Of a stretch of 44,580 bases of DNA, positions 26,384-34,809 are shown in pieces. The notes under the pieces were generated by a model that ran no database searches, was not told the origin of the DNA, and saw nothing but the letters and a program-made list of their open reading frames with translations. The stretch covers positions 1 through 44,580 of the forward strand of contig LYSV01000046.1 in the NCBI GenBank assembly GCA_001657315.1, given 5' to 3'. This DNA comes from Flammeovirgaceae bacterium BBD 1991-12. GTDB lineage: Bacteria > Bacteroidota > Bacteroidia > Cytophagales > Cyclobacteriaceae. Every line of letters begins with the position of its first letter. The first letter of the stretch is position 1. The position numbers and the translations under genes are program-made.

Positions 26384-26869
26384 TTATTGGCAAAATTTAA
26401 AATAGCCACGCATATTTAATAAGTCGGGCTTTTCTTTCACTTTCCTGAATATGTTGTGTTTTTTTGCTACAGGTATAATCCTCATTTCATCAAAAGTCAC
26501 AAACCTTACGTCCTTAATGATCTGTTGATTTCCGGGCATTTCAGGATCCGTGCCTCTGATGAGTTTTCCTCCCTGCTGTTGTACGGAAAAAAACAGTTCA
26601 ACAGCATGTAAACCCTGCCCAATATACTCATTGATGAATAGGAAATCTGCCACCCGTACATCCAGTCCGGTCTCTTCCCTGAATTCCCTTTTCAGAGAGA
26701 TTGCAGCCGGTTCGCCTGCTTCAATTCCTCCACCGGGAGGTGCCCATAATTCCCCTTCCGGGCCCAATCCGGCGTGTCTCACCAGCAAAAGCCTGTCGTC
26801 CTTAAAACAAAGCCCGCATACCCTCACCCGTACTTTATTTCCATATACCGATTTGATCACTTCTTCCAT
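26384..26869 (-). CDS. Nudix hydrolase
   Basis: The 161-residue protein holds a complete Nudix box, GGGIEAGEPAAISLKREFREETGL, at about residues 46-69, preceded by VRVCGLCFKDDRLLLVRHAGLG. It is a typical small cytoplasmic hydrolase of nucleoside diphosphates linked to another group. The substrate cannot be read from the sequence. It is divergent from the thioesterase gene with 42 bp between starts. Confidence 0.93.
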   Translation of the reverse strand: MEEVIKSVYGNKVRVRVCGLCFKDDRLLLVRHAGLGPEGELWAPPGGGIEAGEPAAISLKREFREETGLDVRVADFLFINEYIGQGLHAVELFFSVQQQGGKLIRGTDPEMPGNQQIIKDVRFVTFDEMRIIPVAKKHNIFRKVKEKPDLLNMRGYFKFCQ

Positions 26870-26911
26870 AGAATGCAGACGGTTTATCTATATTTAGGCT
26901 AAAATTAGACA

Positions 26912-27355
26912 ATGCAAGCATATAATCCTGATTTCAAAGCTCTTGTAGAAAAATACCTGGACCGGCAACATTTTATGAAACACATTGGGTTCACCCTGGA
27001 TGTGATCGAGGTGGGCAGAACAGAAGGCTGGCTTACACTCGAAAAAAAACATCAGCAGCAAAAGGGATTTGCCCATGGCGGTCTGATTGCCACCTTGGCA
27101 GACATTACGGCTGGTTTTGCAGCCTACACACTGGTGCCTGCGGATCATAATGTGGTTACCGGTGAGATCAAGGTTTCCTATTTTAGCCCTGGTATTGGGC
27201 AAAAACTACATGCTAAAGGATGGGTGGTCAAGCAGGGAAGGAAGATCAATTTCTGCGAGGCCGAGGTCTGGAGTATCGATGACGATCAAAGGACACTGAT
27301 CGCCAAGGCCACCACGTCTATGGTCACTGTTTTTCCAGAGGACATAAAGCGGTAA
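26912..27355 (+). CDS. PaaI-type hotdog thioesterase
   Basis: The 147-residue protein has the hotdog pattern GFAHGGLIATLADITAGFAA near residue 55, where the glycine-rich helix and the acidic residue in LADITAG take part in acyl-CoA thioester hydrolysis. The strands VTGEIKVSYFSPG and GRKINFCEAEVW follow. The stop overlaps the start of the helicase gene by one base (TAATG), although the two have no obvious shared pathway. Confidence 0.9.
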   Translation: MQAYNPDFKALVEKYLDRQHFMKHIGFTLDVIEVGRTEGWLTLEKKHQQQKGFAHGGLIATLADITAGFAAYTLVPADHNVVTGEIKVSYFSPGIGQKLHAKGWVVKQGRKINFCEAEVWSIDDDQRTLIAKATTSMVTVFPEDIKR

Positions 27356-28755
27356 TGCCCCGGCCTTCGGAAATATTGCTTAACAAATTCCCTTTTGAGC
27401 CTACAGAAGGCCAACGACAGCTTTTTTTGAAAATCGACTGGTTGCTGGAGCAAACGAAGGCACCGAAAACACTGATGATCAAAGGGTACGCCGGCACCGG
27501 CAAGACTACGGTGATCGGTGCCCTTACCGTCACCCTGCCCTTGTTTAATTTTAAATACGCTCTGCTCGCTCCTACCGGGCGTGCGGCCAAGGTCATGTCA
27601 TCCTATGCAAAGCGTGTGGCCTTCACCATTCATAAGAAGATATACAAACAAACTTCTACAGATACGGAGGACATAACTTTCAAGCTCCAAAGGAATTACG
27701 CCCGTAACACGGTTTTTATCGTTGATGAAGCTTCCATGATCAGCGAAGAGCAGGTTTTTGGGGAGCAGAGCCTGCTCTCAGATCTCATCAGGTATGTGTT
27801 TACAGATATCAGCAACCGGCTGGTACTGATCGGGGATGATGCCCAGCTACCACCCGTTGGGCAGCTTATTAGTCCGGCGCTGGATCTGGAAAAGCTAAGG
27901 CATGGTCATAAACTTACCCTTGAATCAGCCATTCTTACTGAGGTAATGCGCCAGGAGTCAGAATCCGGTGTATTGTGGAATGCTACAAGGCTGCGTGATG
28001 AACTCAGGAAAGATGAACCCGACATAAAATTCCGTACTGGCGGCTTTAATGACATTTTTAAAATGACCGGAGAGCGTATGGAAGAAGGTATCCGGTATGC
28101 GTACGATAATTACGGTATAGAAAAGACGATCATTATCTGCCGTTCCAATAAGGCAGCCAATGGTTACAACCAATATATCCGTCGGAGTATTCATTTCCTT
28201 GAATCAGAACTGGAGGTAGGAGAGATCCTGATGGTGGTACGTAATAATTATGTATTCACTCCAGAAGGTGTGCCGGGCGATTTTCTCGCCAATGGCGACT
28301 TTGTCGAGGTAATGAAGATCGTAAGTTTTGAGGAAATGTATGGCTTTCGCTTTGCAACATTACAGCTTCAAATGGTGGATTACCCCCAAAATGATCCTTT
28401 TGAGGCCAGGGTGATCCTGGATACTCTTTATACTGAAGGACCGGCGCTTTCTGCTGAACAGAACAAAAGCCTGTATGAGCAGGTCAGGGAAGATTATTCT
28501 GACCTTTCCTCGTCACGTGAATTGCGGGAGACGCTCAAAAAAGATCCATGGCTCAATGCACTGCAGGTGAAATTCGCCTATGCCGTCACCTGTCACAAGG
28601 CACAGGGTGGGCAGTGGGAGGTCGTTTTTGTGGATCAGGGTTACCTCAGGGAGGAGGACATGAATAAAGAGTATATCCGTTGGCTTTATACTGCCGTAAC
28701 ACGTGCCACTGATCAGCTCTTTTTAGTGAACTTTAATGCAAAAATGTTCGTATAG
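27355..28755 (+). CDS. RecD-like superfamily 1 DNA helicase
   Basis: The 466-residue protein has Walker A GYAGTGKTT near residue 45, APTGRAAKVM (motif Ia), VDEASMI (motif II), GDDAQLPPVG (motif III) and the C-terminal VTCHKAQGGQWEVVFVD and LYTAVTRATDQL motifs. This is the RecD/AAA_30 plus UvrD_C_2 layout. No RecBC-like neighbours are present, so it is a stand-alone 5'-3' helicase akin to RecD2 but lacking its long N-terminal part. It is translationally coupled to the thioesterase. Confidence 0.92.
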   Translation: MPRPSEILLNKFPFEPTEGQRQLFLKIDWLLEQTKAPKTLMIKGYAGTGKTTVIGALTVTLPLFNFKYALLAPTGRAAKVMSSYAKRVAFTIHKKIYKQTSTDTEDITFKLQRNYARNTVFIVDEASMISEEQVFGEQSLLSDLIRYVFTDISNRLVLIGDDAQLPPVGQLISPALDLEKLRHGHKLTLESAILTEVMRQESESGVLWNATRLRDELRKDEPDIKFRTGGFNDIFKMTGERMEEGIRYAYDNYGIEKTIIICRSNKAANGYNQYIRRSIHFLESELEVGEILMVVRNNYVFTPEGVPGDFLANGDFVEVMKIVSFEEMYGFRFATLQLQMVDYPQNDPFEARVILDTLYTEGPALSAEQNKSLYEQVREDYSDLSSSRELRETLKKDPWLNALQVKFAYAVTCHKAQGGQWEVVFVDQGYLREEDMNKEYIRWLYTAVTRATDQLFLVNFNAKMFV

Positions 28756-28775
28756 GATTAAGACTGGCAGGGCTA

Positions 28776-28804
28776 TTGATTATAGCAGAATACAGTTATA
28801 TTTG
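28776..28804 (+). promoter_or_regulatory. Promoter of the DUF1573 gene
   Basis: TTG at 28776-28778 and an exact TATATTTG at 28797-28804 lie 18 bases apart, a full match to the Bacteroidota promoter. Transcription would start near 28811, about 16 bases before the ATG. Confidence 0.65.
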
Positions 28805-28826
28805 TTGAAACGATAATAAAATTGCA

Positions 28827-29249
28827 ATGAAAACTTTTGTAGTCCTTGTTTTTGGTGTGTTCATGATCTATGGGGCGATTGCCCAGGAAAATGCTTCTGC
28901 AGAAGCCAGTTCGGATGGCGCTGTGATAACCTTTGAAGAAGACAGATATGATTTTGGCGATATATATCAGGGGGATAAGGTAGAGCACATTTTCAAATTT
29001 GAGAATACCGGCAACGAACCACTGATCATTACCAACGTTCAGACCACATGCGGTTGCACAGCTCCCAACTGGCCCAGAGATCCCATCGCGCCGGGACAGG
29101 CCAGCGAGATCAAGGTAGCATTTAACAGTGCGGGTAAGATCGGTAGGCAGAATAAGGTGATCACCGTGGTTTCGAACGCTGTAAGCCCGACAAACAAGGT
29201 TACGATCGTTACGAATATTCTCCCTAAAAAGGATGATTCCTATGAGTGA
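28827..29249 (+). CDS. DUF1573 exported protein
   Basis: The 140-residue protein has a signal peptide ending YGAIAQE. One Ig-like DUF1573 domain follows: YDFGDIYQGDKVEHIFKFENTG, then TTCGCTAPNWPRDPIAPGQ with its conserved CGC pair, and KVAFNSAGKIGRQNKVITVVSN. Such proteins are abundant in Bacteroidota and probably sit in the periplasm; their role is unknown. It has its own promoter and terminator and so is a single-gene unit. Confidence 0.92.
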   Translation: MKTFVVLVFGVFMIYGAIAQENASAEASSDGAVITFEEDRYDFGDIYQGDKVEHIFKFENTGNEPLIITNVQTTCGCTAPNWPRDPIAPGQASEIKVAFNSAGKIGRQNKVITVVSNAVSPTNKVTIVTNILPKKDDSYE

Positions 29250-29273
29250 TCCATTCAGGATGTAAAAAATCAG

Positions 29274-29303
29274 AAAAGCTGACCTTCAAGGTCGGCTTTT
29301 TTT
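29274..29303 (+). terminator. Rho-independent terminator after the DUF1573 gene
   Basis: A long stem pairs AAAAGCTGACC with GGTCGGCTTTT, with one G-T pair, around a five-base loop and followed by T residues. It lies 25 bases after the stop. Confidence 0.85.
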
Positions 29304-29383
29304 ATGCCTAACGGTAATTTTCATTCGGGAAAGTATATTCCAAACAAGTAGTAGCTCTCCTGAGATGAGATGATACCTCAAAT

Positions 29384-29764
29384 CTAAAGATTACTTTTGA
29401 CTCCTGTGAATAGAAGTATCCATCCCAAAATAAAGAAAACCCCACCCAGGGGAGTAATAGCCCCAAGGAAGGTCAGGCCTGTAAGTGACAATATATACAG
29501 CGACCCACTGAAAAGAACGATACCGATAAACATGGAGAGTGCAGCGAAATTCAAAACAGATGATCTTTCCTTTGTCCTGGTCATGATGAGGCCGATGAGT
29601 ACTGCCCCAAAAACATGGTAGAAGTGATATTTAACAGCCGTTTCAAAGGTGTCGGCCCGGTTATTTTCAATCAGTACCTCTTTCAGTCCGTGAGCTCCAA
29701 AAGCGCCGATCCCCACGGCGGCAGCGCCGAATAGAGCTGCGATCCTTATTACTCTTTTGCTCAT
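29384..29764 (-). CDS. DUF423 small membrane protein
   Basis: The 126-residue protein has four predicted membrane helices and the family opening IAALFGAAAVGIGAFGAHGL followed by TAVKYHFYHVFG. The helix LTFLGAITPLGGVFFILGW closes it. Members are inner-membrane proteins of unknown function. Its start overlaps the yggS stop by four bases (ATGA), so the two are co-translated. Confidence 0.92.
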   Translation of the reverse strand: MSKRVIRIAALFGAAAVGIGAFGAHGLKEVLIENNRADTFETAVKYHFYHVFGAVLIGLIMTRTKERSSVLNFAALSMFIGIVLFSGSLYILSLTGLTFLGAITPLGGVFFILGWILLFTGVKSNL

Positions 29765-30438
29765 GCTACCTTATTTCTTGCTCCAAAAACAGCCGTACCT
29801 ATCCTTACCAGTGTACTGCCTTCCTCGACGGCAATTTTGTAATCACCACTCATGCCAATACTTAATTCTTTCATCTGTACATTAGCTGGCAGATCAACAG
29901 AAGATGTCCTGTCAAACAGTTCCTTCAAACCACTGAATTCACTTCTTACCTGCGTCAGGTCATCCGTGTTCGTGGCCATACCCATCATCCCGACGATCCT
30001 CACATTGGTTAACTCCTTCAACTCTGAGCCATGCATCAGCTCAGCTAATTCATCTTCTGAAAGTCCAAACTTTGTTTCTTCCCGGGCTATATGTATCTGT
30101 AGCAGGCAATTTATCACCCGCCCGGCTTTTTTTGCCTGTTTATCTATTTCCTTTAGTAGCTTCAGGCTATCTACGGAGTGGATGAGGCTTACGAATGGAG
30201 CAATATATTTCACCTTGTTACGCTGCAGATGACCGATCATATGCCATTCAATGTCTTCCGGGAGCTGAGTACTTTTTTCCGTGAGTTCCTGAACTTTATT
30301 TTCCCCAAATACCCGCTGTCCCGCGTTATACGCCTCCATGATCAGTGAAACAGGCTTCGTTTTACTTACGGCTACCAATCGACAGGAATTAGGAGTTAAA
30401 TAATCGTGGAATTGTTTAATATTGTTTTGAATATCCAT
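29761..30438 (-). CDS. YggS/PROSC-type pyridoxal phosphate homeostasis protein
   Basis: With the ATG at 30438 the protein has 225 residues, the usual size; the frame is open 43 codons further up without similarity. The PLP lysine is in LVAVSKTKP near residue 26, FGENKVQE follows, then EWHMIGHLQRNK, and the phosphate-binding LSIGMSGDYKIAVEEGSTLVRIGTAVFG closes it. The family buffers free PLP and affects amino-acid balance; it is not a racemase. It is divergent from the GH3 gene. Confidence 0.95.
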   Translation of the reverse strand: MDIQNNIKQFHDYLTPNSCRLVAVSKTKPVSLIMEAYNAGQRVFGENKVQELTEKSTQLPEDIEWHMIGHLQRNKVKYIAPFVSLIHSVDSLKLLKEIDKQAKKAGRVINCLLQIHIAREETKFGLSEDELAELMHGSELKELTNVRIVGMMGMATNTDDLTQVRSEFSGLKELFDRTSSVDLPANVQMKELSIGMSGDYKIAVEEGSTLVRIGTAVFGARNKVA

Positions 30439-30496
30439 GCTGTAAATGAGTCGTTTTGAGCCCGGCAGCAAAATAAAATATTTTAACTGATAGGTT

Positions 30497-32038
30497 ATGC
30501 CTATTCTTGGTACTTTGTTGAAGAAGGGAATACGTATACGGGAAAGCCTCGAACAAGAGTATTCCAACCCCTTCGATCTTCAGAAAAGTGAATTGAAAAA
30601 ACTATTGATCTCTGCCAGTCAGACGGCCTTTGGAAAGCAATATCAGTTTGATCATATACTGGCAGGATACAAAAACGTAGGCAAAGAGTTTTTTGAGCGC
30701 TTCAGGCAACAGGTGCCTATCCACAATTACAACAAGATCTATGATGAATGGTGGTCACAGGCCAAGCTGGGGCGATCCAATGTGTGCTGGCCCGGTAAGG
30801 TAAAGTATTTCGCTTTAAGCTCAGGTACGTCAGAAACGTCTTCAAAATATATCCCAATTACCAGGGATATGAAAAAAGCCATTCAAAAAACAAGTATCCG
30901 TCAGATACTAACCCTCGGCAAGTATGACCTTCCCTCAGAGGTATACCAGGGAGGTATTCTTATGCTTGGAGGTAGTACACAACTCAATAACCGTGGTACC
31001 TATTTTGAAGGTGATCTAAGTGGTATCCAGGCTGCTCAGCTACCGTTCTGGTTCCAGCATTTTTACAAGCCTGGTAAAAGAATAGCCAAGACCCGCGACT
31101 GGGACGCGAAACTGGATGAAATTGCTGCTAATGCCAGAAACTGGAATATAAACATTATCGTAGGGGTGCCTGCATGGATACAAATACTGATGGAGAAAAT
31201 ACTGGATCATTATCAGGTAGATAATATCCATGAGATATGGCCCAATCTGTCAGTCTACGTACATGGAGGCGTTTCTTTTGACCCCTACCGAAAAGGCTTT
31301 CAGAAGCTGCTGGGCAGGGATATCTATTACATTGAGACCTATCTGGCGTCAGAGGGATTTATTGCCTTTCAGAACAAGCCTGACCAGCGTGCCATGCGGA
31401 TGATGCTGAACAATGGTATCTTTTATGAGTTTGTGCCTTTTGAACGCCAGTATTTCAGTGAAGACGGAGAGCTACAGCCCGGAGCACGTACCATGATGAT
31501 CGATGAAGTGGAGGAAGGGAAAGAGTACGCCCTTTTGCTTTCCAGTTGTGCCGGTGCATGGCGGTACCTGATAGGTGATGTGGTCAAAGTTACCGATAAG
31601 GATGAGGCTGAGATCATCATTACCGGCAGAACGAAACATTTCCTGAGCCTGTGTGGGGAGCATTTGTCCGTAGACAATATGAACAAGGCAATAGAATTGG
31701 TTTCAGATGACCTCAACATCACCATCCCTGAGTTTACCGTAGCCGGGATCCCTCATGGGTCACTTTTTGCGCATCACTGGTATATTGGTACGGATGATCC
31801 CGTTAATGAAACCGAAATGAGAATAAAGCTGGACAATTGCCTGAAGGAGCTGAATGATGACTACGCCGTGGAAAGAAGTGCTGCCCTGAAAGAGGTTTTT
31901 ATCAGCGTTTTGCCCGTAAGCACATTTTATAAATACATGGAAACCAAAGGTAAGGTAGGTGGACAAAACAAATTCCCACGTGTTATTAAGAACACACAAC
32001 TGGAAGACTGGAGGTCATTCATAAACCTCGCCGTTTGA
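30497..32038 (+). CDS. GH3-like acyl-adenylate/amide synthase
   Basis: The 513-residue protein matches bacterial members of the plant GH3 family. It has YFALSSGTSETSSKYIPIT (phosphate loop) near residue 112, the central VYVHGGVSFDPY and ETYLASEGFIAFQ, and the hinge region YLIGDVVKVTDKDEAEIIITGRTKHFLSLCGEHLSV. Plant relatives adenylate auxin or jasmonate and join it to amino acids; the bacterial substrate is unknown. The LysE-type exporter overlaps its stop by one base (TGATG), which hints that the product is exported. That is inference. Confidence 0.9.
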   Translation: MPILGTLLKKGIRIRESLEQEYSNPFDLQKSELKKLLISASQTAFGKQYQFDHILAGYKNVGKEFFERFRQQVPIHNYNKIYDEWWSQAKLGRSNVCWPGKVKYFALSSGTSETSSKYIPITRDMKKAIQKTSIRQILTLGKYDLPSEVYQGGILMLGGSTQLNNRGTYFEGDLSGIQAAQLPFWFQHFYKPGKRIAKTRDWDAKLDEIAANARNWNINIIVGVPAWIQILMEKILDHYQVDNIHEIWPNLSVYVHGGVSFDPYRKGFQKLLGRDIYYIETYLASEGFIAFQNKPDQRAMRMMLNNGIFYEFVPFERQYFSEDGELQPGARTMMIDEVEEGKEYALLLSSCAGAWRYLIGDVVKVTDKDEAEIIITGRTKHFLSLCGEHLSVDNMNKAIELVSDDLNITIPEFTVAGIPHGSLFAHHWYIGTDDPVNETEMRIKLDNCLKELNDDYAVERSAALKEVFISVLPVSTFYKYMETKGKVGGQNKFPRVIKNTQLEDWRSFINLAV

Positions 32039-32649
32039 TGTATCTCCTGAATGGAGCGGTGTTTGGTTCTATCCTTGCCCTGCTTATTGGCCCCGTATTC
32101 TTTACTCTCATCCAGACGAGTATCGAGAAAGGATTTAACAAAGCGATGTTGGTGGCTGTAGGGATCAGTCTGAGTGATATTCTCTACATACTGCTTGCTT
32201 ACATGGGCTTTTCCCGGTTCATTGAAAACTCGGGCTACAGCGTGTACATCGGCTATGTGGGAGGTACTATTCTTATCCTCTTCGGAATATACAACTATAT
32301 CAGGAAACCGAGGATAAACAGATTGGAAGAAACGGGCATAGACACGCGTGGATTTTTCAGGTTTATTTTCAGAGGGTTTGTGATCAATGGTATGAGTCCT
32401 TTTGTGCTGGTATTCTGGCTGGGTGCCATGAGTCTTGCTACAGCGGAATACCAGTATACCGGACATGAAGTCCTGTTCTTTTTTATCTCCACAGTGCTGG
32501 TGGTCTTTACCACGGATTGCCTAAAGGCTTACCTTGCCACCAAACTCAGGAGACTGATCACTATCCGCTTTATGAAGATCATCAATATAGTGGCCGGCAC
32601 AGCCTTGATCTTATTTGGATTGAGAATGTTGTTCTATCCAGGCCTATAG
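32038..32649 (+). CDS. LysE/RhtB family exporter
   Basis: The 203-residue protein has about six membrane helices and the LysE pattern ALLIGPVFFTLIQTSIEKGFNKAMLVAVGISLSD at the start, then GYVGGTILILFGIYNYI, and a second half ending TALILFGLRML. Family members export amino acids or similar small molecules. The ATG at 32038 lies within the GH3 stop codon, so the two are coupled. Confidence 0.9.
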   Translation: MYLLNGAVFGSILALLIGPVFFTLIQTSIEKGFNKAMLVAVGISLSDILYILLAYMGFSRFIENSGYSVYIGYVGGTILILFGIYNYIRKPRINRLEETGIDTRGFFRFIFRGFVINGMSPFVLVFWLGAMSLATAEYQYTGHEVLFFFISTVLVVFTTDCLKAYLATKLRRLITIRFMKIINIVAGTALILFGLRMLFYPGL

Positions 32650-32858
32650 GCGCTGGCAACTGGTAACGGGCTGCTGGTTTCTGGTCCTTGGTAATTGGGT
32701 GACTGGAGAGTAGTGAATGGATGCTGGCGACTGGTGACAGGGAAGTATATCGCATAGGATACCTAAGCTCTGTTTTTGATCTCCTGGTTATTTCTGTGAT
32801 ACTCCACGCTGTAAAGCCAGTTACCAGAAACCAGTAGCCAGCTACAAGTCACAAGTAC
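32650..32858. repeat. Degenerate CTGG word-repeat forming a long inverted repeat
   Basis: The left part (32652-32733) repeats variants of CTGGCAACTGGTAAC. The right part (32818-32841) holds the complementary CCAG words. The longest match pairs 32669-32685 with 32823-32839 over 17 bases with one mismatch. It lies exactly between two convergent genes and may serve as a two-way terminator, though no T-tract is seen. Confidence 0.75.
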
Positions 32859-33911
32859 CTAGTCCTGTAACACATTCGTCACAAATGTAGACTTGGTGAG
32901 CATCCAGAACATAAAAAGTACGAGCGCCCAGTAGAGGTAATTCCGGTAAAAATCCTCCGTGTCTTTATAGCGGGTCTCTTTGATCTCAGCCTTTTCATAG
33001 GTGTCTATCAGCCTGAATACATTCTCAAGGGCTTCATTGTCACCTACTCTGAAGAATTCACCCTCACCGATCTTCGCGATCTCCCTCAGGGTAGTTTCGT
33101 CCATAGTATTGTCCACCATGCGGGGTCTTCCGAAAAAGTCCTTTCCGAAAGGTACTTTACCTTCCTTTCCAATGGCGATGGAGTACATTTTAATGTTATA
33201 GGCTGTGGCCAGCTTGGCGGCGGTTATAGGATCGATATTACCTGCAGTGTTATCGCCATCACTTAGCAGGATGAGTACTTTTGATTTTGAGTCGGACTCC
33301 CGCATTCTGTTGGTGGCCACTGCCAGGGCACTACCGATGGCCGTGCCCCTGTTCTCGATCATATCGAACTGGATATCCTTGATGTATGATTTCAACAGAT
33401 CATAATCGGTAGTAAGAGGAGAGAGAGAATAGGCATCACCGGAGAAGATCACAATACCGATCCTGTCCTGAAAGCGTCCATCAATGAACTCTTCTGCCAC
33501 ATTCTTGGCGGCTTCCAGCCGGTTAGGTTTGAAATCTTCAATCTGCATGGACTGCGAGATATCCACTACCAGCATGATGTCAATGCCTTCTGTCCACTGT
33601 TCTACTTTTTCATTGGTTTTTTGAGGACGTGCCAGCGCTACAATGATCAGGGCGAAGACCAATGCGAGAAGGATGTCAGGGATCAGCCGGATCAGATTTA
33701 TTGGGTTGGAGCTGATCTGACTTTTAGTGAGTGCAATGGGTAGCTTTTGGTTCATGTAAAACCGGAGTGTCCACCTGATCAATATTAAAACAGGGATTAT
33801 CAGCAGGCCCAGCAGAGCAAGCCTGTACTCCCATGTGAAGTTTTTCAGGGTGGACAAATAGAACCAGTCGGGGGCGTACCAGGGCAGCCCTGAATACAAT
33901 TGCTCATCCAT
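32859..33911 (-). CDS. batA: BatA-type VWA domain membrane protein
   Basis: The 350-residue protein has two N-terminal membrane helices (about 30-50 and 78-97), a VWA domain with a full MIDAS (DISQSM at about 117, a threonine in LSPLTTDYD and LLSDGDNTAG), and a C-terminal membrane helix. This is the Bat aerotolerance layout. The VWA domain faces the periplasm. Its start overlaps the preceding gene by eight bases. The gene symbol follows the family; no aerotolerance role is shown by the sequence. Confidence 0.88.
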   Translation of the reverse strand: MDEQLYSGLPWYAPDWFYLSTLKNFTWEYRLALLGLLIIPVLILIRWTLRFYMNQKLPIALTKSQISSNPINLIRLIPDILLALVFALIIVALARPQKTNEKVEQWTEGIDIMLVVDISQSMQIEDFKPNRLEAAKNVAEEFIDGRFQDRIGIVIFSGDAYSLSPLTTDYDLLKSYIKDIQFDMIENRGTAIGSALAVATNRMRESDSKSKVLILLSDGDNTAGNIDPITAAKLATAYNIKMYSIAIGKEGKVPFGKDFFGRPRMVDNTMDETTLREIAKIGEGEFFRVGDNEALENVFRLIDTYEKAEIKETRYKDTEDFYRNYLYWALVLFMFWMLTKSTFVTNVLQD

Positions 33912-34809
33912 TTTTCACCTCCTGCACTTTTTGATGGAATCTTTCTTCGGAAAACCTCCTCAGATCTTCAAAACTCTGCGCCAGCTCACCATTGGTTTGA
34001 TCCGAGTAAATGGTTTTGTCCAGACCTCTCAGTGCGTTCCGGATCGTATCGGACTTGTAATTTTGAATGATCTCTTTGGTGGTGGATTTGGTATAGGGAC
34101 GGTTTTCCAGCTTTTCCAGATATTTTTTCCAGGCGGACAGAATGGCCTCTGCCCTTTCCCTGTCGTGTGACTTGCTTGCTTTCAGCATTTCAAAATGCTG
34201 TAAAAATTTGCGATGGGTTCTGGTCAGGCGCCTGATAAGAAGTGTTTTTCTGATCGATTTTCCGAAGATCAGGTATAACGCCACAATGAGTATGGCCAGA
34301 ATAGCCATACCAATGATGAAGTAAGGATAATTGAACTCCAGTCCCACTCGTTTGTAGGTAGTATTTTCCTTGAGAGGCATAGCTTCGGCGGTCACAGAAT
34401 CAGGTATTTCCGTAACCATATGCCTGAGAACGATCGAGTCTCTGGCAGTACTGAAAGTAATACTATCGCCATTGTTAAGCAGAAAGACTGGCATTTGATA
34501 ATATTGAATGCTATCTATCTCAAAAGAAGTGAGATAATAGATAGCGCTGTCATAGCTGAACTCTTCATCGGAACGGGTAGGAGCATACCATTTTTCATCC
34601 AGTTCCCACGGGCTGAAGTTGTAAAGTGAATCCGGAAAGATCACATCCCTGTCCTTTGGGTACTTGGCGGTGAGTATAAAAGGAGTTTTTTCACCGATCC
34701 TCAAACTATCCTCAAGAAAGTAGCCATGGGACGTGATGTCCTGAGACTGAGCCAGCCACGGCGAAACAATGCATAAAATCATTGCCAATACAACAACCCT
34801 CTTAAACAC
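33904..34809 (-). CDS. Exported membrane protein of the Bat operon
   Basis: The 301-residue protein starts at a GTG at 34809, which overlaps the DUF58 stop by eight bases. It has a signal peptide ending SPWLAQSQ, a periplasmic beta-rich region up to about residue 150, one membrane helix (YFIIGMAILAILIVALYLIFG) and a cytoplasmic helical tail. This is the DUF4381-like position and shape of Bat operons. No catalytic motif is visible. It probably bridges the DUF58 and VWA proteins. Confidence 0.8.
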   Translation of the reverse strand: MFKRVVVLAMILCIVSPWLAQSQDITSHGYFLEDSLRIGEKTPFILTAKYPKDRDVIFPDSLYNFSPWELDEKWYAPTRSDEEFSYDSAIYYLTSFEIDSIQYYQMPVFLLNNGDSITFSTARDSIVLRHMVTEIPDSVTAEAMPLKENTTYKRVGLEFNYPYFIIGMAILAILIVALYLIFGKSIRKTLLIRRLTRTHRKFLQHFEMLKASKSHDRERAEAILSAWKKYLEKLENRPYTKSTTKEIIQNYKSDTIRNALRGLDKTIYSDQTNGELAQSFEDLRRFSEERFHQKVQEVKNG

